Part shown: positions 47,275-59,500 of the stretch, piece after piece
How positions within the stretch are numbered: the stretch's first letter is position 1
Layout of the letters: the number at the start of each line of letters is the position of its first letter
Assembly: GCA_039000515.1 (NCBI GenBank)
Contig: JBCFYV010000285.1
Span: forward strand, 29,262-93,261
DNA: 64,000 bases
Source: Timema cristinae
Lineage: Eukaryota > Arthropoda > Insecta > Phasmatodea > Timematidae
Reading direction: 5' to 3'
Made by a program: the position numbers and the translations under genes
The notes under the pieces: model-generated
What the model was told of the DNA's origin: nothing
Databases searched by the model: none
Seen by the model: the letters and a program-made list of their open reading frames with translations, nothing else

Positions 47275-47313
47275 CGTCCCTTCTTCCCCTGGGCCGCAAT
47301 TTATCGCCGGTAC
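47275..47313 (-). other. Candidate small exon in block B
   Basis: Duplicate of 23160-23198 with both putative splice sites. The upstream GC-rich island of block A's flank (23470-23680) is not included in the duplication. Confidence 0.2.
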
Positions 47314-48499
47314 CTTGAAAGTTACCACTTAAAACTCATTTTTATTCTGGAGGACAAATCCAAAACCACCATCTTATTTAGTAACTTCTAGCGCTTAAAT
47401 TAAGAACTTAAATTGTTTTTGATCCTAAATATCATAAATCCAAAAGGAATATAATAAGGCAAAAATCTAACAAAGAAAAAAGTCTCCAATTATTTTTTCA
47501 CAACAGAGGTTGACGTGCGTTTTTGACGGCCATGGTTCTGATACCACTCTGTGTATTTTTTAAAATATAAATTCATGTTTTTATTGTTGATACGGAATAT
47601 CGACGTACCGGATTTTATACCGCGAAATTATCGACAATGTTAGACAATATTATATCGTATTAACATGTAGTTATTTGTATTTCGAGAAATTTCATGAGTA
47701 TAAGATCAGTGTTTTATAAATATAATTCAACATTGTAATTTATATTTAAGATATTATGTACGGCACAGTAATTTCACTTCATTGTCAAATTAATATGGAG
47801 GTTAATAGTAAAACATGTTTAGTTGAGTGAGTGAACAATAATCACATTGGTAGTAATTGCCATATAGTTTGCTGAATCCACGGTGCTTTAACTCCCAATG
47901 GTAGTCTGCCCATGAGTTGCAAGCGGCAGTCCAGTCATTATGTACTGAGACAAATATAAATATTCCGAAATGAATAGTACTGACATAAAATATTTATTGT
48001 AAATTTCGAAATTTTAGTAATAGTATTTTCAATAAGCTTTAATAACCTTGTTAATACAATATAACTAATTTAATCTAGTTAAAAAAGACACCTGAATACG
48101 GGAATTGAGCTCAAGACTTTTGGCTTAGGGCACCGATGCTCTATTACTGTTAATGTTGTTCAGCTAAGTATGTAATACAATATTTAAATTTAAACGTGAA
48201 ATTCAAATGAATATCCACGCCCATCACAAACTCAGACTCAGTATTAAATCATCAGTGAAAAATAGCTCTGAACACGAGACGAATCACAGTTAGTTAAATG
48301 GTATAGCATTAGCGTACTAAGATAAATGTCCCAACCTTGATTCTTGTGCATGTATGATTTTTCATCTAATTTAAATTAATTCAACTGTGATCCCTTCAAT
48401 ACGGACAGAAACATAATTATAACGATGTCCAGCTTGTCTGTAAATATTCATATACATGTTTTCTCAGATGTATTGAACCAAATCGCATGTAACTAGGAT

Positions 48500-48508
48500 T
48501 ATATAAAG
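48500..48508 (+). promoter_or_regulatory. Possible TATA box
   Basis: TATATAAAG, 55 bases before an ATG in fair context (GAACATGA). In an AT-rich genome such words are common, so this is weak support for a promoter. Confidence 0.2.
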
Positions 48509-48562
48509 TAAGCAACTGTCCTACTTTCTAGTTCCCCAACCTCGTCATATTTCTGTCCGAAC

Positions 48563-48676
48563 ATGAAGTTCACGACAGCTCTAGACAGTTCTTTGAACCA
48601 CCTGGAACTTATCAAGCACAGAAGTAAGGAAATAAAGATCTCGGTCAGGCTCTTATTGACAATATTAAGTTTTTAA
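48563..48676 (+). CDS. Possible small open frame (37 codons) or first exon
   Basis: An ATG with A at -3 opens MKFTTALDSSLNHLELIKH and continues for 37 codons to TAA. A GTAAGG donor-like word at 48624 would instead make this a first coding exon of about 20 codons. The local GC content is above the surroundings and a TATA-like word lies upstream. There is no clear signal peptide and no family is recognised. Confidence 0.2.
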   Translation: MKFTTALDSSLNHLELIKHRSKEIKISVRLLLTILSF

Positions 48677-51253
48677 GCAAATAATCTTATTACAAGCTAG
48701 TCAATGAAATACACCAATGTAGTTATGGTTTGTCTCAGTCATTTCCATGGAAACAAACGTGCGTGCATTATTCGGTCGATTGTAAGAATAATTTTACTGT
48801 TGGAGTTTTATAAATCAGATGTTAGATTTATTTTAACTTTAAATAATACACGTAATATAATATTTTTAAAATACTATTTTATAGATATAGTCCAGTAAGT
48901 ACGCAACTCTAAATGAAACAAATATAATATTTGGTCAGTATACCTAGATTTGTATCGATTTAGTCAAATTATAAAATTAACATTATTTTTTAATTCGATA
49001 TCTTCGTCTCAACATTATAATGGTTTATTTATCTTTTATTTAATTTAAATCCTTATAATAGAGTGTATTTTTTATCGCAGATCGGTGGTCACGCAGAATA
49101 GACGTTAAGATCGTTTAACTTGGTTTGCTGATGGGCCGTTTTTAAGCTCGAAATCCGGACGGATGTTTTTAGAGTGTTTATGCGTAAATTGTATCCTGTC
49201 ACCATTCTTATATTAGTCTATATTATACACAATTCATGGTACTCATTACGAAACTAACAAAGATACAAGCAGCACTCTATCACCAATCACTTTGCCATTA
49301 ATGTTATTTCAAGAGTAAAAGATTACTCATTACTAACATCTTCCTCGAGACTAGAGGTCCGCAACCGGTGGGCCGTATAACTATACTTACATATTAGATT
49401 ATTGTTACATGTTTTTATACATTTTTTAAATTGTACGAATAAAATAATAATAATTAAATATGTCTAAATTATAGAAATTTAGAATATTTTCGAATACCTA
49501 ATAGCCGAGTATTTGATTAGAAACCTTAATAACAACCTTGAATATTTTAAAATAAATTTGTATATTCACTTGTGTTTGACTGCTAATAAAGCAGGACAGT
49601 TGGCGTGAGCAAGCAGGTAGTAGGCTATTCTTCTATGATCAAAGTTAAATAACCTTGTTCTTTGTTGTTCTATTAAAATGTTGTTGCTGGTCAGAAATAC
49701 TGTTTTGATGTGTAGGTTTTCCGAAATGTCATATTGAGACATTTTTAAGAGGATTGTAAAATTTTAACCCAGTTATTAAATTGTGTTAATTGATGCCCGG
49801 AAACTTTTAGATGTTTGTTGTAAATGGATTTGCATCTATTGTATTTAAAATCAATAACACTTTCAGCATGTCGAATTGAAAGATCTCTTTCGGTCAGTTC
49901 AAGGTATACAGACTTATATTCATACATCAATTTGTATATAACACTTTTGATTTTTAGAGTTGAGATTGGATGATGGGCAATGCGGAGAACCTACACATTC
50001 AAACGGCCATTCTGAACAAAAACAAAATTATAAATGAGCAAACTAATTTTGGAAATCAATCGCTTATAAAGAAATTATAAAATTACCTCCACACATTAAA
50101 CTAATAAGTAATCCTCATTCCAACAAATCAAGCCTATTTGGACCACAATCAAAATGATTAATACCGTAGATTAATATGCCTAATATTAATTCAATTCCAC
50201 ACCCTTTGATAAAATAACAATAATATATCTATCTATATTTAATCATCATATAAATTAAACTCTATACTATACTGGCAACAATATCTCTTCTATCAATTTT
50301 TTATTTTTACTCTATTGGTAGCTTACCACTTATTGTTGATCAGCCCACAAAAAGTTTCATACGTTATAATAAATCAAAATTTTACAAACCTTCCACCAAT
50401 ATGGATGTTAAACAATAACTCGTCATCATAAATGAGGTATTTATAAACTTGTTAATTTAAGTGATTATTTATTTAATATTTAGTATACTATATTCTAATT
50501 TTTCTTTAAAATTCACATTTCTAATGTTTATAAATATTTAACTAACAATTTTAATAACCTCTAAACAATGTTTCACAATACATTGTTATTCCTCAGACCT
50601 GAAGCTGGTGTAACATAACACTGAGACAAGTCTTTATAGATGACAAAAGATTAACAAAGTATATTTATTTTATTACTACAGATATGTTGAATTATATAAT
50701 TCTCAAATCCAAATCATTAATTCCCTTCCAATCTTTAAAAATGTGTACAGTTTTATTTAGGGGTAAAATATATTAATATTTAATTTTATAAACTATTTGG
50801 TAAAGTCTTGGTGAAACTTACAGATGATATTTTGTTTGTCGTGTTTATAACAACATAAACAAAGATAACATTTTTCATATAAATTAATTATAATAATATA
50901 ATTGGGTCCTTTTATATCATTCTTCCTCCTAGCTACACAAGTCTTCGTAATTCTTTTTTCCAATTGCTTAAAATTGTTACTCGAAATCAGTTTATATAAT
51001 TATACTTGAGATCAATTTTTGAGATTTTTATGTTTCTCAAGTATCAAAGGACTAGAAGATTCGAGCGGATTATATTTTGTTAATGTTAATGAGGGTACAC
51101 TTCCTCTAAATTCAACCTTCATCAATCTTAAAAAATAAATGTTCTTAGTGCGTATTATATAAATGCTAATAAAACGGGTGAAAAAATAATCTTATATTTG
51201 AAGATTAATTTTTAATGTACATATTTCAATACTAATTTCCTCATTACCACACT

Positions 51254-51522
51254 GCTGTAGAATAATGTAAATATCACTACACTAAGGCTCTTGACCTCTA
51301 ACAGCTGTACACTGTTGTCAATATCAATACCCTTGTTATGTTTGTGCTTTATTATTTTTATTTGTGAATAAGGCTCACAATACACACTTGATCATTAACA
51401 AAAGCCAACCCTCCTCATTCGCCGATCTCATATATACATATATATATATATAATATATCATTCACAATATTTCATAACTGCTCTAGTCATGTGACTCAAC
51501 TACTCTAGTCAAATATACAACA
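51254..51522 (-). repeat. 3' LTR of a decayed gypsy element (left border uncertain)
   Basis: On the minus strand GGAGGGGAGA (51532-51523) is followed by TGTTGTATATTTGACTAG, the classic polypurine tract plus LTR start of many gypsy elements. I place the other end at TTATTCTACA (51254), by the TG...CA rule only. Confidence 0.5.
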
Positions 51523-51584
51523 TCTCCCCTCCAAAAAAAGTTAATTTAAACATTGCACTGGTATATATAAATCTTGTCTTACTT

Positions 51585-52376
51585 TTATAAATCTAGTTTT
51601 ATAGGTTTTCCTATTATCCTGCCAGCTGTTGAAGTTATTTTAGGAGATGCAAGTTCAGGCATAGTTAGTGATGGAGCTGAGTTTGGTTGAGGACTGGTTT
51701 GCGTTATTGTAGGAATAGTCTCAGGTTGGATAGGTCTAGGACTACATATTGGAGATTGAGGGATTGGATCATTTATTCTGGGCTCTGGATTATCAAGGGA
51801 TGGAGGTGGATTCAATGACTTCCTTAATCCTTTCCTATTCCTTCTAATTTCCCTACCATCACTTTGTTTTACAATAAAAGATCTGGTGTGAAGTGTTTGT
51901 GTACTATTCGACTTGGTTCCCAAACTTTGTCTTTTTGTATTAAAATTGATTCAATGGATTGTAAATCAGGTACATTTCTAGCACCCCTATCATATCACAT
52001 CTTTGTCTTAATGTTATTTGCTATGAATTTAGCTTTGATATTGATATCATAATTATTTTGTTGAAGTAAGTTAGATGAGGTGGGTATTTTACTTTTATTT
52101 CATCTGTTTAACATAAGCTGTACTGGAGATAAGTTTATATATTTAAATGGAGTGTTTCTGTATTCCATGAGTCATATAAAAATATTGTGAACTCCTTCGT
52201 AAGCTTTTAGAAGCATATATTTAGCTATTGAAACTGAATTTTCCGCTAGTCCATTAGACTGAGAGTAAAGTGAACTTGAGGTTACAGGTAAGAAATCAAA
52301 ATCTAAGTCAAAATTTCTAAATTTCAAACTGTTGAAAAGCATGTTATCTGATATTTTAGAACGAGAGTAAATCACT
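51585..52376 (-). pseudogene. Decayed gypsy integrase, C-terminal part
   Basis: Read from right to left, the minus strand encodes a segment with the second catalytic Asp (SDNMLFNSLKF) and the catalytic Glu (YSQSNGLAEN), at 52375-52172. After a stop and frame change comes the EYRNTPF-like region with two further stops (52165-51930) and then SFIVKQSDGREIRRNRKG at 51870 onward with a proline-rich tail ending at 51585. These match the integrase core end and the C-terminal domain of gypsy pol. Everything upstream is missing. It is a different lineage from the 3.7-12 kb element, whose integrase ends otherwise. Confidence 0.8.
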
Positions 52377-54498
52377 CAAACAGTCGATACAACCCACTAC
52401 CAATTTGTTTTTGGAAATTAAATTATTGTAACTGGGAATTTCGATAAAGGTCATTTTCTTTTTCTTGATCTTATTTGATTGTTTGGTAGAATGTTCGTAA
52501 TTTAGAAAGTGAGGGTTGGTTAACTTAAATTTGGATCAAGACCAGATTCCAAAAAGTGCTCGAACATCATTATAATATTAATACGTTTGTGTTTTTTTTT
52601 CCTCCTGATTTGAACCGCCTGAACTGCCTTCTCTTCCAGAGATTGCCTTTCGCTGCCATTTTCTACCCTGCATCACTCAACTTCATCGCTTATCTTAGAA
52701 TCCATCTCGTTTTAATAAAGAACGCGTGAACTTACAGGGATAAAAACCCGTGTACGTTGATTTGGCAGATAAAGCGCTATCATATATTTTAAAATAATTT
52801 GTTTAGTTAAATGTTAAATTAGTACTACTAATGGTGGTTAGTGAACACATAGCTCTACATAAATCTATCACTATTCATATGAAACAAACAATATAACAGT
52901 TGTACTCCTTGTAGTTGTAATGATGACCAAGTATTAGCAATTGAGACTTCCAGGAAAGTACCGTTTAAGTTAACCTTACTCAACTTCATTGTAAAATATC
53001 AATATAATAAATAGGTAACCCTGTGTAATATTCCTACAGAATATACTTGTTTTTAACATGGAATACCTTGAATAGATGGCAGAATATCTTGGGTGATTAT
53101 TTCCTTTATTATCTTTTTATTCTTTTATACTCGTATGTGAGGCTCCCAAATTGTCGTGGATAATATATTATATAATATTTTATTGTGTATTAATATATAA
53201 TATATTATATAATATTATATTACAGTATCGCGTGTAATATTGGCGTTTATAATCTTTATAAATCTTAGCTTCATTAATCACATTATTTCGTTTATTTAAA
53301 TCAAGAAATGATTAGTATTTGTTGCCAGGAAACATGATGTATTTCAATATATTTTAATAATTGTTTCCTAGATACATATTATTGTTTTTTTATTTTATCT
53401 AGTTAAAATATTTATTTTTCATATGTATGGTAAATAATTTAAAAGAAATTATGTTTGTGAGTACAATAATATTTTTATATTATATGAATCACTATTTATA
53501 ACTTCATGTTGTATGTCCCTTCGCCAGCCAGTTGAACAGACTCAAAAACTTCTATATTATAAGCTCTTTTCTTCTTTTAAAATATCTAAAAATAGTAAAT
53601 ATAAAATTAACCAGTTTAACACAATGTCAAAATAATTTATTTTTCTTACTCGAAACGTTCTATTTTTTTAAGCTCTGAAAATTTAAAACCAGAAAGAAGA
53701 CGATATTATATAGATCGGAAGATGCGTTATTCAAGGTCCTTTAAGTTTTATTTGTATTCATTTTTTATTATAATTCATTTATAACAAAATTTATTATTGG
53801 GGAACAACAGCTAACCAGTGATCTAGAATAACTAAAGTTATAATCAACTTAAAATTAGTTTGTGTATTTGCTAATAGATTTGAACAATACCATTGGTTGG
53901 TGTTGAACACGTTTTACTCATTGGTCACGGGGGGAGAAGTGGTCATTATTTTCTGTCTTCAGATTCAGGAATATTTCAGAAAATACAAGATCTGTATGAT
54001 TTTAAAATTATTTTCATAAACATAAAGAGATAACACTGTAATCTTACTTTTTTTTTTTGCATCGAGATTAATATGAATAATTTCGTTTTATATACTTTCG
54101 AAAAAAAAAGAGGATTTCTCGATTCTGTCTGTCTTGTCTGTATCTTGGCCTAGAGCCGAGACCATTTTACCAAGTGTTGAGATCTGGTACCTAGGGTGGG
54201 TAGTAAGTTATAAATAGGAGTGTTTGGAATCATATTCAACCCTAAAGTTAATGTTGGTTTAAAAGAGATATTTTGGAAATTAGATATAAAGATTTTGATT
54301 AAAATTTACATTCAGATACTTTTTAATATTACAAACAAAATGCTGCGACAAATTTTACAGATAAACTGACTTGGAGGGATGTTAACATAAACGGATATCA
54401 ACAATGTGGATAATATCTACGCAACTATTAGAGTTAAGAAATAATTTATCATTGATTAATTGTAAGACTATTAAAATGAATCATTTTTAAATATAACA
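52377..54498. other. Spacer, no supported gene
   Basis: AT-rich sequence without a gene. It contains the AT-only direct repeat annotated at 53161-53216. Confidence 0.5.
53161..53216. repeat. AT-only 19-bp direct repeat, self-complementary
   Basis: TAATATATTATATAATATT occurs at 53161-53179 and 53198-53216. The units are nearly palindromic, so the stretch could form cruciforms or hairpins. Confidence 0.85.
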
Positions 54499-54500
54499 TA

Positions 54501-54530
54501 CGAGGTGTGGCTATTAAATAACCAGACTGA
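54501..54530 (+). repeat. Mariner left terminal inverted repeat
   Basis: Begins CGAGGTGTGGCTATTAAATA directly after TA. Confidence 0.95.
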
Positions 54531-54691
54531 TGCTGCTTCCACAAACTGCGAGCGTGCCACGACATGTTTGAACATGACTATTTCTGATGGTCCTTCCCCC
54601 ACCCTGAGCTCGCTAGACAAGCCAGCAGGTCTCTCAGTTTGACTGTAGCAGTTGATTGAATTAGTCTACGCACTAGTGGCGCGTCGGAAAA

Positions 54692-55751
54692 ATGCCAAGT
54701 GGTCAGACTGAGCAACGGGTTAACCACAAGTTTCTTGTTAAACTGGGGAAAACTGCCACAGGAGCTTATGCCATGTTGAAAGAAGTCTATGGGAATGAAT
54801 GTTTATCCGAGTTTTTGAGTGGTTTAAACGGTTTAAAGAAGGGCGTGAACCGATTGAAGACGATCGGCGCCCAGGACGGCCCTCAACGTCAAAAATGGAT
54901 GAAAACATTGAAAAAATTTGTAAATTAATCCATGCTAATCGTCGTCTGATCATCCGAGGGCTTGCTGAAATGACAGAAATCGACAAAGAAAGTGTTAGAC
55001 AGATTTTGCATGAATCATTTAACATGCGTAAGGTTTGCGCAAAAATGGTGCCAAAACTCCTAACTACCGAGCAAAAGGAATCAAGACAGAACATTTGTAC
55101 CAACATCCTAAACAACATCACCACTGATCCAGATTTGTTAGACAAGGTGATTACTTGTGATGAATCGTGGTTTTTTACTTACGATCCCGAAACAAAGAGG
55201 CAATCCATGCATTGGAAGAGCCCAAGCTCGCCAAGGCAAAAAAAAGCCAGGATGAACAAATCCAAATTCATAGCAATGATGATTGTCTTTTTCAACATTC
55301 GTGGAATTGTCTACGTTCACTGAGTACTCGAGGGTCAGACGGTCAATCAACATTTCTACATCGAGGTTCTGATGGCCCTGCGTGAGCGCGTGAGAAGACG
55401 AAGACCCGATTTGTGGAAGACCAAGTCCTGGATCCTTCACCAAGACAATGCACCAGCCCATGCTGCCTTGTCTGTGAAAGCGTTCCTTCAAAATACGGCA
55501 TCACCGTGTTGGAACATCCACCGTACTCGGACCTTGCCCCCTGTGACTTTTTTATATTTCCCGAGGTCTATTCGGCGCTGAAGGGGACAATATTTGAAAG
55601 TGTGGAAGCGGTTAAAGCAAAAGCGACGGAGGTTCTCAACCAGCTGACAGAAGAGTACTTCCAGCACTGCTTTCAACCATGGAAACGTTGTATGGAGCGG
55701 TGTAGGGATCGCCAAGGGGATAAAACTTCTGCTGTAATTGGTGACGAATAA
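54692..55751 (+). pseudogene. Mariner transposase (DD34D), multiply broken
   Basis: Cut-and-paste transposase of the element. The ATG at 54692 opens the N-terminal domain (EQRVNHKFLVKLGK). A small deletion near 54808-54815 moves the reading to the next frame, which runs with RVFEWFKRFKEG, a linker with GRPSTSK, and the first catalytic Asp in VITCDESWFF near 55160. An in-frame TGA follows at 55321-55323. The frame then resumes with the second Asp in HQDNAPAH near 55445, changes once more near 55490, and the third Asp is in LAPCDFF near 55545, just after a PPYS segment that appears one residue short. The end is TAA at 55749-55751. All three catalytic Asp codons survive, but at least three disabling lesions rule out a product. 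Confidence 0.95.
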
Positions 55752-55765
55752 AAAGTGTTATGACT

Positions 55766-55795
55766 TCAGTCCGGTTATTTAATAGCCATACCTCG
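55766..55795 (-). repeat. Mariner right terminal inverted repeat
   Basis: Reverse complement begins CGAGGTATGGCTATTAAATA; followed by TA. Confidence 0.95.
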
Positions 55796-55797
55796 TA

Positions 55798-56563
55798 TAT
55801 TGTAAACCAATAAATTCCAAATGGATAGTAAAATATATAGTTTTAAACATAGGTCTGAGGAAAGAAGAGATTTATTCTTTGCTACAATATCATGGTTTTT
55901 AACTATTATGTTTCTGAAACAATGTATTTTATTTCGTTTCTATGATCCAACGAGCTTTTAGTAAATGTTTACTTTTTTATGAAAAATGCGAGAAAGTCTA
56001 TCCTGGGCAACGTGCATTTATTTTCCCACCAAATTGCGAAAACATATTTTTTTAACCAAAACTTCATAATTTGCTCCTATAAATTATAACTTCTGACATT
56101 TAAAAAAATATTAATATGGTTACTTTTTCTGTAAAATGGAAAGTTATTACTCGTTTTAACTTAAAATAATGCATTGTGGATTATATGATTTTATACAATC
56201 ACTGAACTCTTTAATGAATTCAGCTTATTTAATAACATATGTAAATACTTTGCTACCTCATATATTTGCACAGCTTTAATTTCAATACAAATTATTGAAA
56301 AACAAGATGGTGGCCTATTTAATAATATGGAGCATATCATATAACATGTTTCCAATTTTTTCTTTCATTAAATTATTTCTGTTTATATGCATTGATTATA
56401 ACACTCTGTCCATGTAAATCAAATATATGTGGAAGGAATATGAAAACGAAAAGCCATTTAAGAAAATTAACTCCCAGTCCACCCAACCGAGATTCAGACA
56501 TTAATCTCTCAGTCCTTGGAAGTCTAGCTCAACACGAAACAAGCGCATCAGTATACAACGCTT
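55798..56563. other. Spacer before the satellite
   Basis: AT-rich, no gene. The last 60 bases contain a degraded satellite-like word (GCGCATCAGTATACAACGC), suggesting the array edge has decayed. Confidence 0.5.
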
Positions 56564-59500
56564 GAGAGCTGAGCATGTCAGTTGAGTTCCCTAGCACATA
56601 GATAATCCTTACTGTGAGGACTGAACACATCAGTATAGTTCCCTAGTACTGAGACAATCCTTACTGTGAGAACTAAGCGCATCAGTTGAGTTCCCTAGCA
56701 CTGAGACAATCCTTCATGTGAGGACTGAGCGCATCAGTTGAGTTTCCTAGCACTGAGACAATCCTTCCTGTGAGGACTGAACACATCAGTTGAGTTCCCT
56801 AGCACTGAGATAATCCTTCCTGTGAGGACTGAACACATCAGTTGAGTTCCCTAGCACTGAGACAATCCTACCTGTGAGGACTGAACACATCAGTATAGTT
56901 CCCTAGCACTGAGCCAATCCTTCCTGTGAGGACTGAACATATCAGTTGAGTTCCCTAGCACTGAGACAATCCTTCCTGTGAGGACTGAACACATCAGTTG
57001 AGTTCCCTAGCACTGAGATAATCCTTCCTGTGAGGACTGAACACATCAATTGAGTTCCCTAGCACTGATACAATCCTTCCTGTGAGGACTGAGCGCAAAC
57101 AGTTGAGTTCCCTAGCACTGAGACAATACTTCCTGTGAGGACTGAAGAAATCTATTGAGTTCCATAGAACTGAGACAATACTTCCTGTGAGGACTGAACA
57201 TATCAGTTGAGTTCCCTAGCACTGAGACAATCCTTCCTGTGAGGACTGAACACATCAGTTGAGTTCCCTAACACTGAGACAATCCTTCATGTGAGGACTG
57301 AACACATCAGTTGAGTTCCCTAGCACTGAGACAATCCTTACTGTGAGAACTGAGTGCATAAGTTGAGTTCCCTAGCACTGAGACAATCCTTCCTGTGAGG
57401 ACTGAACACAACAGATGAGTTCTCTAGCACTGAGACAATCCTTCCTGTGATGATTGAGCACATCAGTTGAGTTCCCTAGCACTGAGACAATCCTTACTGT
57501 GAGAACTGAGTGCATAAGTTGAGTTCCCTAGCACTGAACAATCCTTCCTGTGAGGAATGAACACATCAGTATAGTTCCCTTGCACTGAGACAATCCTTCC
57601 TGTGAGGACTGAGCACATCAGTTGAGTTTCCTAGCACTGAGACAATCATTACTGTGAGAACTGAACGCATAAGTTGAGTTCCCTAGCACTGAGACAATCC
57701 TTCCGGTGAGGACTGAACACAACAGTTGAGTTCTCTAGCACTGAGACAATCCTTCCTGTGAGGACTGAGCACATCAGTGAGTTCCCTAGCACTGAGATAA
57801 TCCTTCCTGTGAGGACTGAAACATCAGTTGAGTTCCCTAGCACTGAGTCAATCCTTCCTGTGAGTACTGAACACATCATTGAGTTCCCTAGCACTGAGAC
57901 AATCCTTCCTGTGAGGACTGAATACATCAGTTGAGTTCCATTGCACTGAGGCAATCCTTCTGTGAGGACTGAACAATTCAGTTGAGTTCCCTAGCACTGA
58001 GTCAATCCTTCCTGTGAGGACTGAGCGCAACAGTTGAGTTCCTAGCACTGAATCAATCCTTCCTGTGAGTACTGAACACATCAGTTGAGTTCCCTAGCAC
58101 TGAGTCAATCCTTCCTGTGAGGACTGAACACATCAGTTGAGTTCCCTAGCATTGAGTAATCCTTCTTGTGAGTACTGAACACATCAGTTCAGTTTCCTAG
58201 CACTGAGACAATCCTTACTGTGAGAACTGATGCATAAGTTGAGTTCCCTAGCACTGAGACAATCCTTACTGTGAGAACTGAGTGCATAAGTTGAGTTCCT
58301 AGCACTGAGGACAATCCTTACTGTGAGAACTGAGTGCCTAAGTTGAGTTCCTAGCACTGAGACAATCCTTCCTGTGAGGACTGAACACATCAGTTGAGTT
58401 CCATTGCACTGAGCAATCTTCTGTGAGGACTGAAACATAAATTGAGTTCCCTAGCATGAACATCCTTCCTGTGAGAACTGAACAAATCAGTTGAGTTCCC
58501 TAGCACTGAATCAATCCTTCCTGTGAGGACTGAGCGCAACAGTTGAGTTCCTAGCACTGAATCAATCCTTCCTTGAGGATGAACACATTAGTTGAGTTCC
58601 CTAGCACTGAGCAATCTTTCTGTGAGGTACTGAACACATCAGTTGAGTTCCCTAGCACTGAGACAATCCTTCCTGTGAGGACTGAACACATCAGTTGAGT
58701 TGCTAGCAAAGAGTCAATCCTATCTGTGAGGACTGAACACATCAGTTGAGTTCCCTAGCACTGAGACAATCCTTCTGTGAGGACTGAACACATCAGTATA
58801 GTTCCCTAGCACTGAGAATATCTTCCTGTGACGACTGAACACTTTAGTTGAGTTCCCTAGCACTGAGACAATCCTTTCTGTTAGGTCTGAACACATCACT
58901 TAGTTTCCTAGAACTGAGAAATTCTTACTGTGAGGACTAAGCGCATCAGTATGTGTTTTTAAAATGAAAATCCTTCCTGTGAGGACTGAATACATAAGTT
59001 GAGTTCCCTAGCACTGAGTCAATACTTCCTTGAGGACTGACAACATCATTTGGGTTTCCTAGCACTGAGAAATCCTTCCTGTGAGGACTGAGCGCATCAG
59101 TTGAGTTTCCTAGCACTGAGACAATCCTTCCTGTGAGGACTGAACACATCAGTTGAGTTTCCTAGCACTGAGTCAATCCTTCCTGTGAGGACTGAACACA
59201 TCAGTTGAGTTCCCTAGCACTGAAATAATCCGTTTGTGAGGACTGAGCGCATCAGTTGAATTTCCTACCACTGAGACAATCCTTCCTGTGAGGACTGAGC
59301 GCATCAGTTGAGTTTCCTAGCACTGAGACAAACCTTCCTGTGAGGACTGAGCGCAACAGTTGAGTTTCCTAGCACTGAATCAATCCATCCTGTGAGGAGT
59401 GAACACATCAGTTGTGTTCCCTAGCACTGAGACAATCCTTCCTGTGAGTACTGAACACATCAGTTGAGTTCCCTAGCACTGAGTCAATCCTTCCTGTGAG

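Larger units (their letters stand above)
37268..47396 (+). repeat. Segmental duplication, block B (about 10.1 kb)
   Basis: Second copy of 13892-23281, in direct orientation, starting abruptly within the gene relic and ending at TTCTAGCGCTT. The offset is about 23,375 bases up to 44980 and about 24,100 after it, because of a 730-bp segment found only here. Its spacers hold no supported protein gene. R2 recurs at 38312-38515. Confidence 0.93.
47397..51253. other. Spacer with degenerate tRNA-like words
   Basis: AT-rich, no supported gene. tRNA-like remnants are suspected at 48073-48160 (minus, B-box-like TTGAGCTCAATTCCC) and 48288-48345 (plus, TTAGTTAAATGGTATAGCAT). A 61-codon minus-strand frame at 49745-49930 has no recognised domain. 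Confidence 0.4.
54501..55795 (+). mobile_element. Mariner transposon, full length, inactive
   Basis: A 1295-bp element flanked by TA (54499-54500 and 55796-55797), the mariner target site. The terminal inverted repeats at 54501-54530 and 55766-55795 agree at 28 of 30 positions and begin CGAGGTGTGG or CGAGGTATGG. The transposase inside is broken several times. The same terminal word ends the mariner fragments in blocks A and B. Confidence 0.95.

Noticed and set aside
54738..55715. Minus-strand frames across the mariner
   Set aside because: Shadows of the plus-strand transposase, which has the catalytic motifs and inverted repeats.
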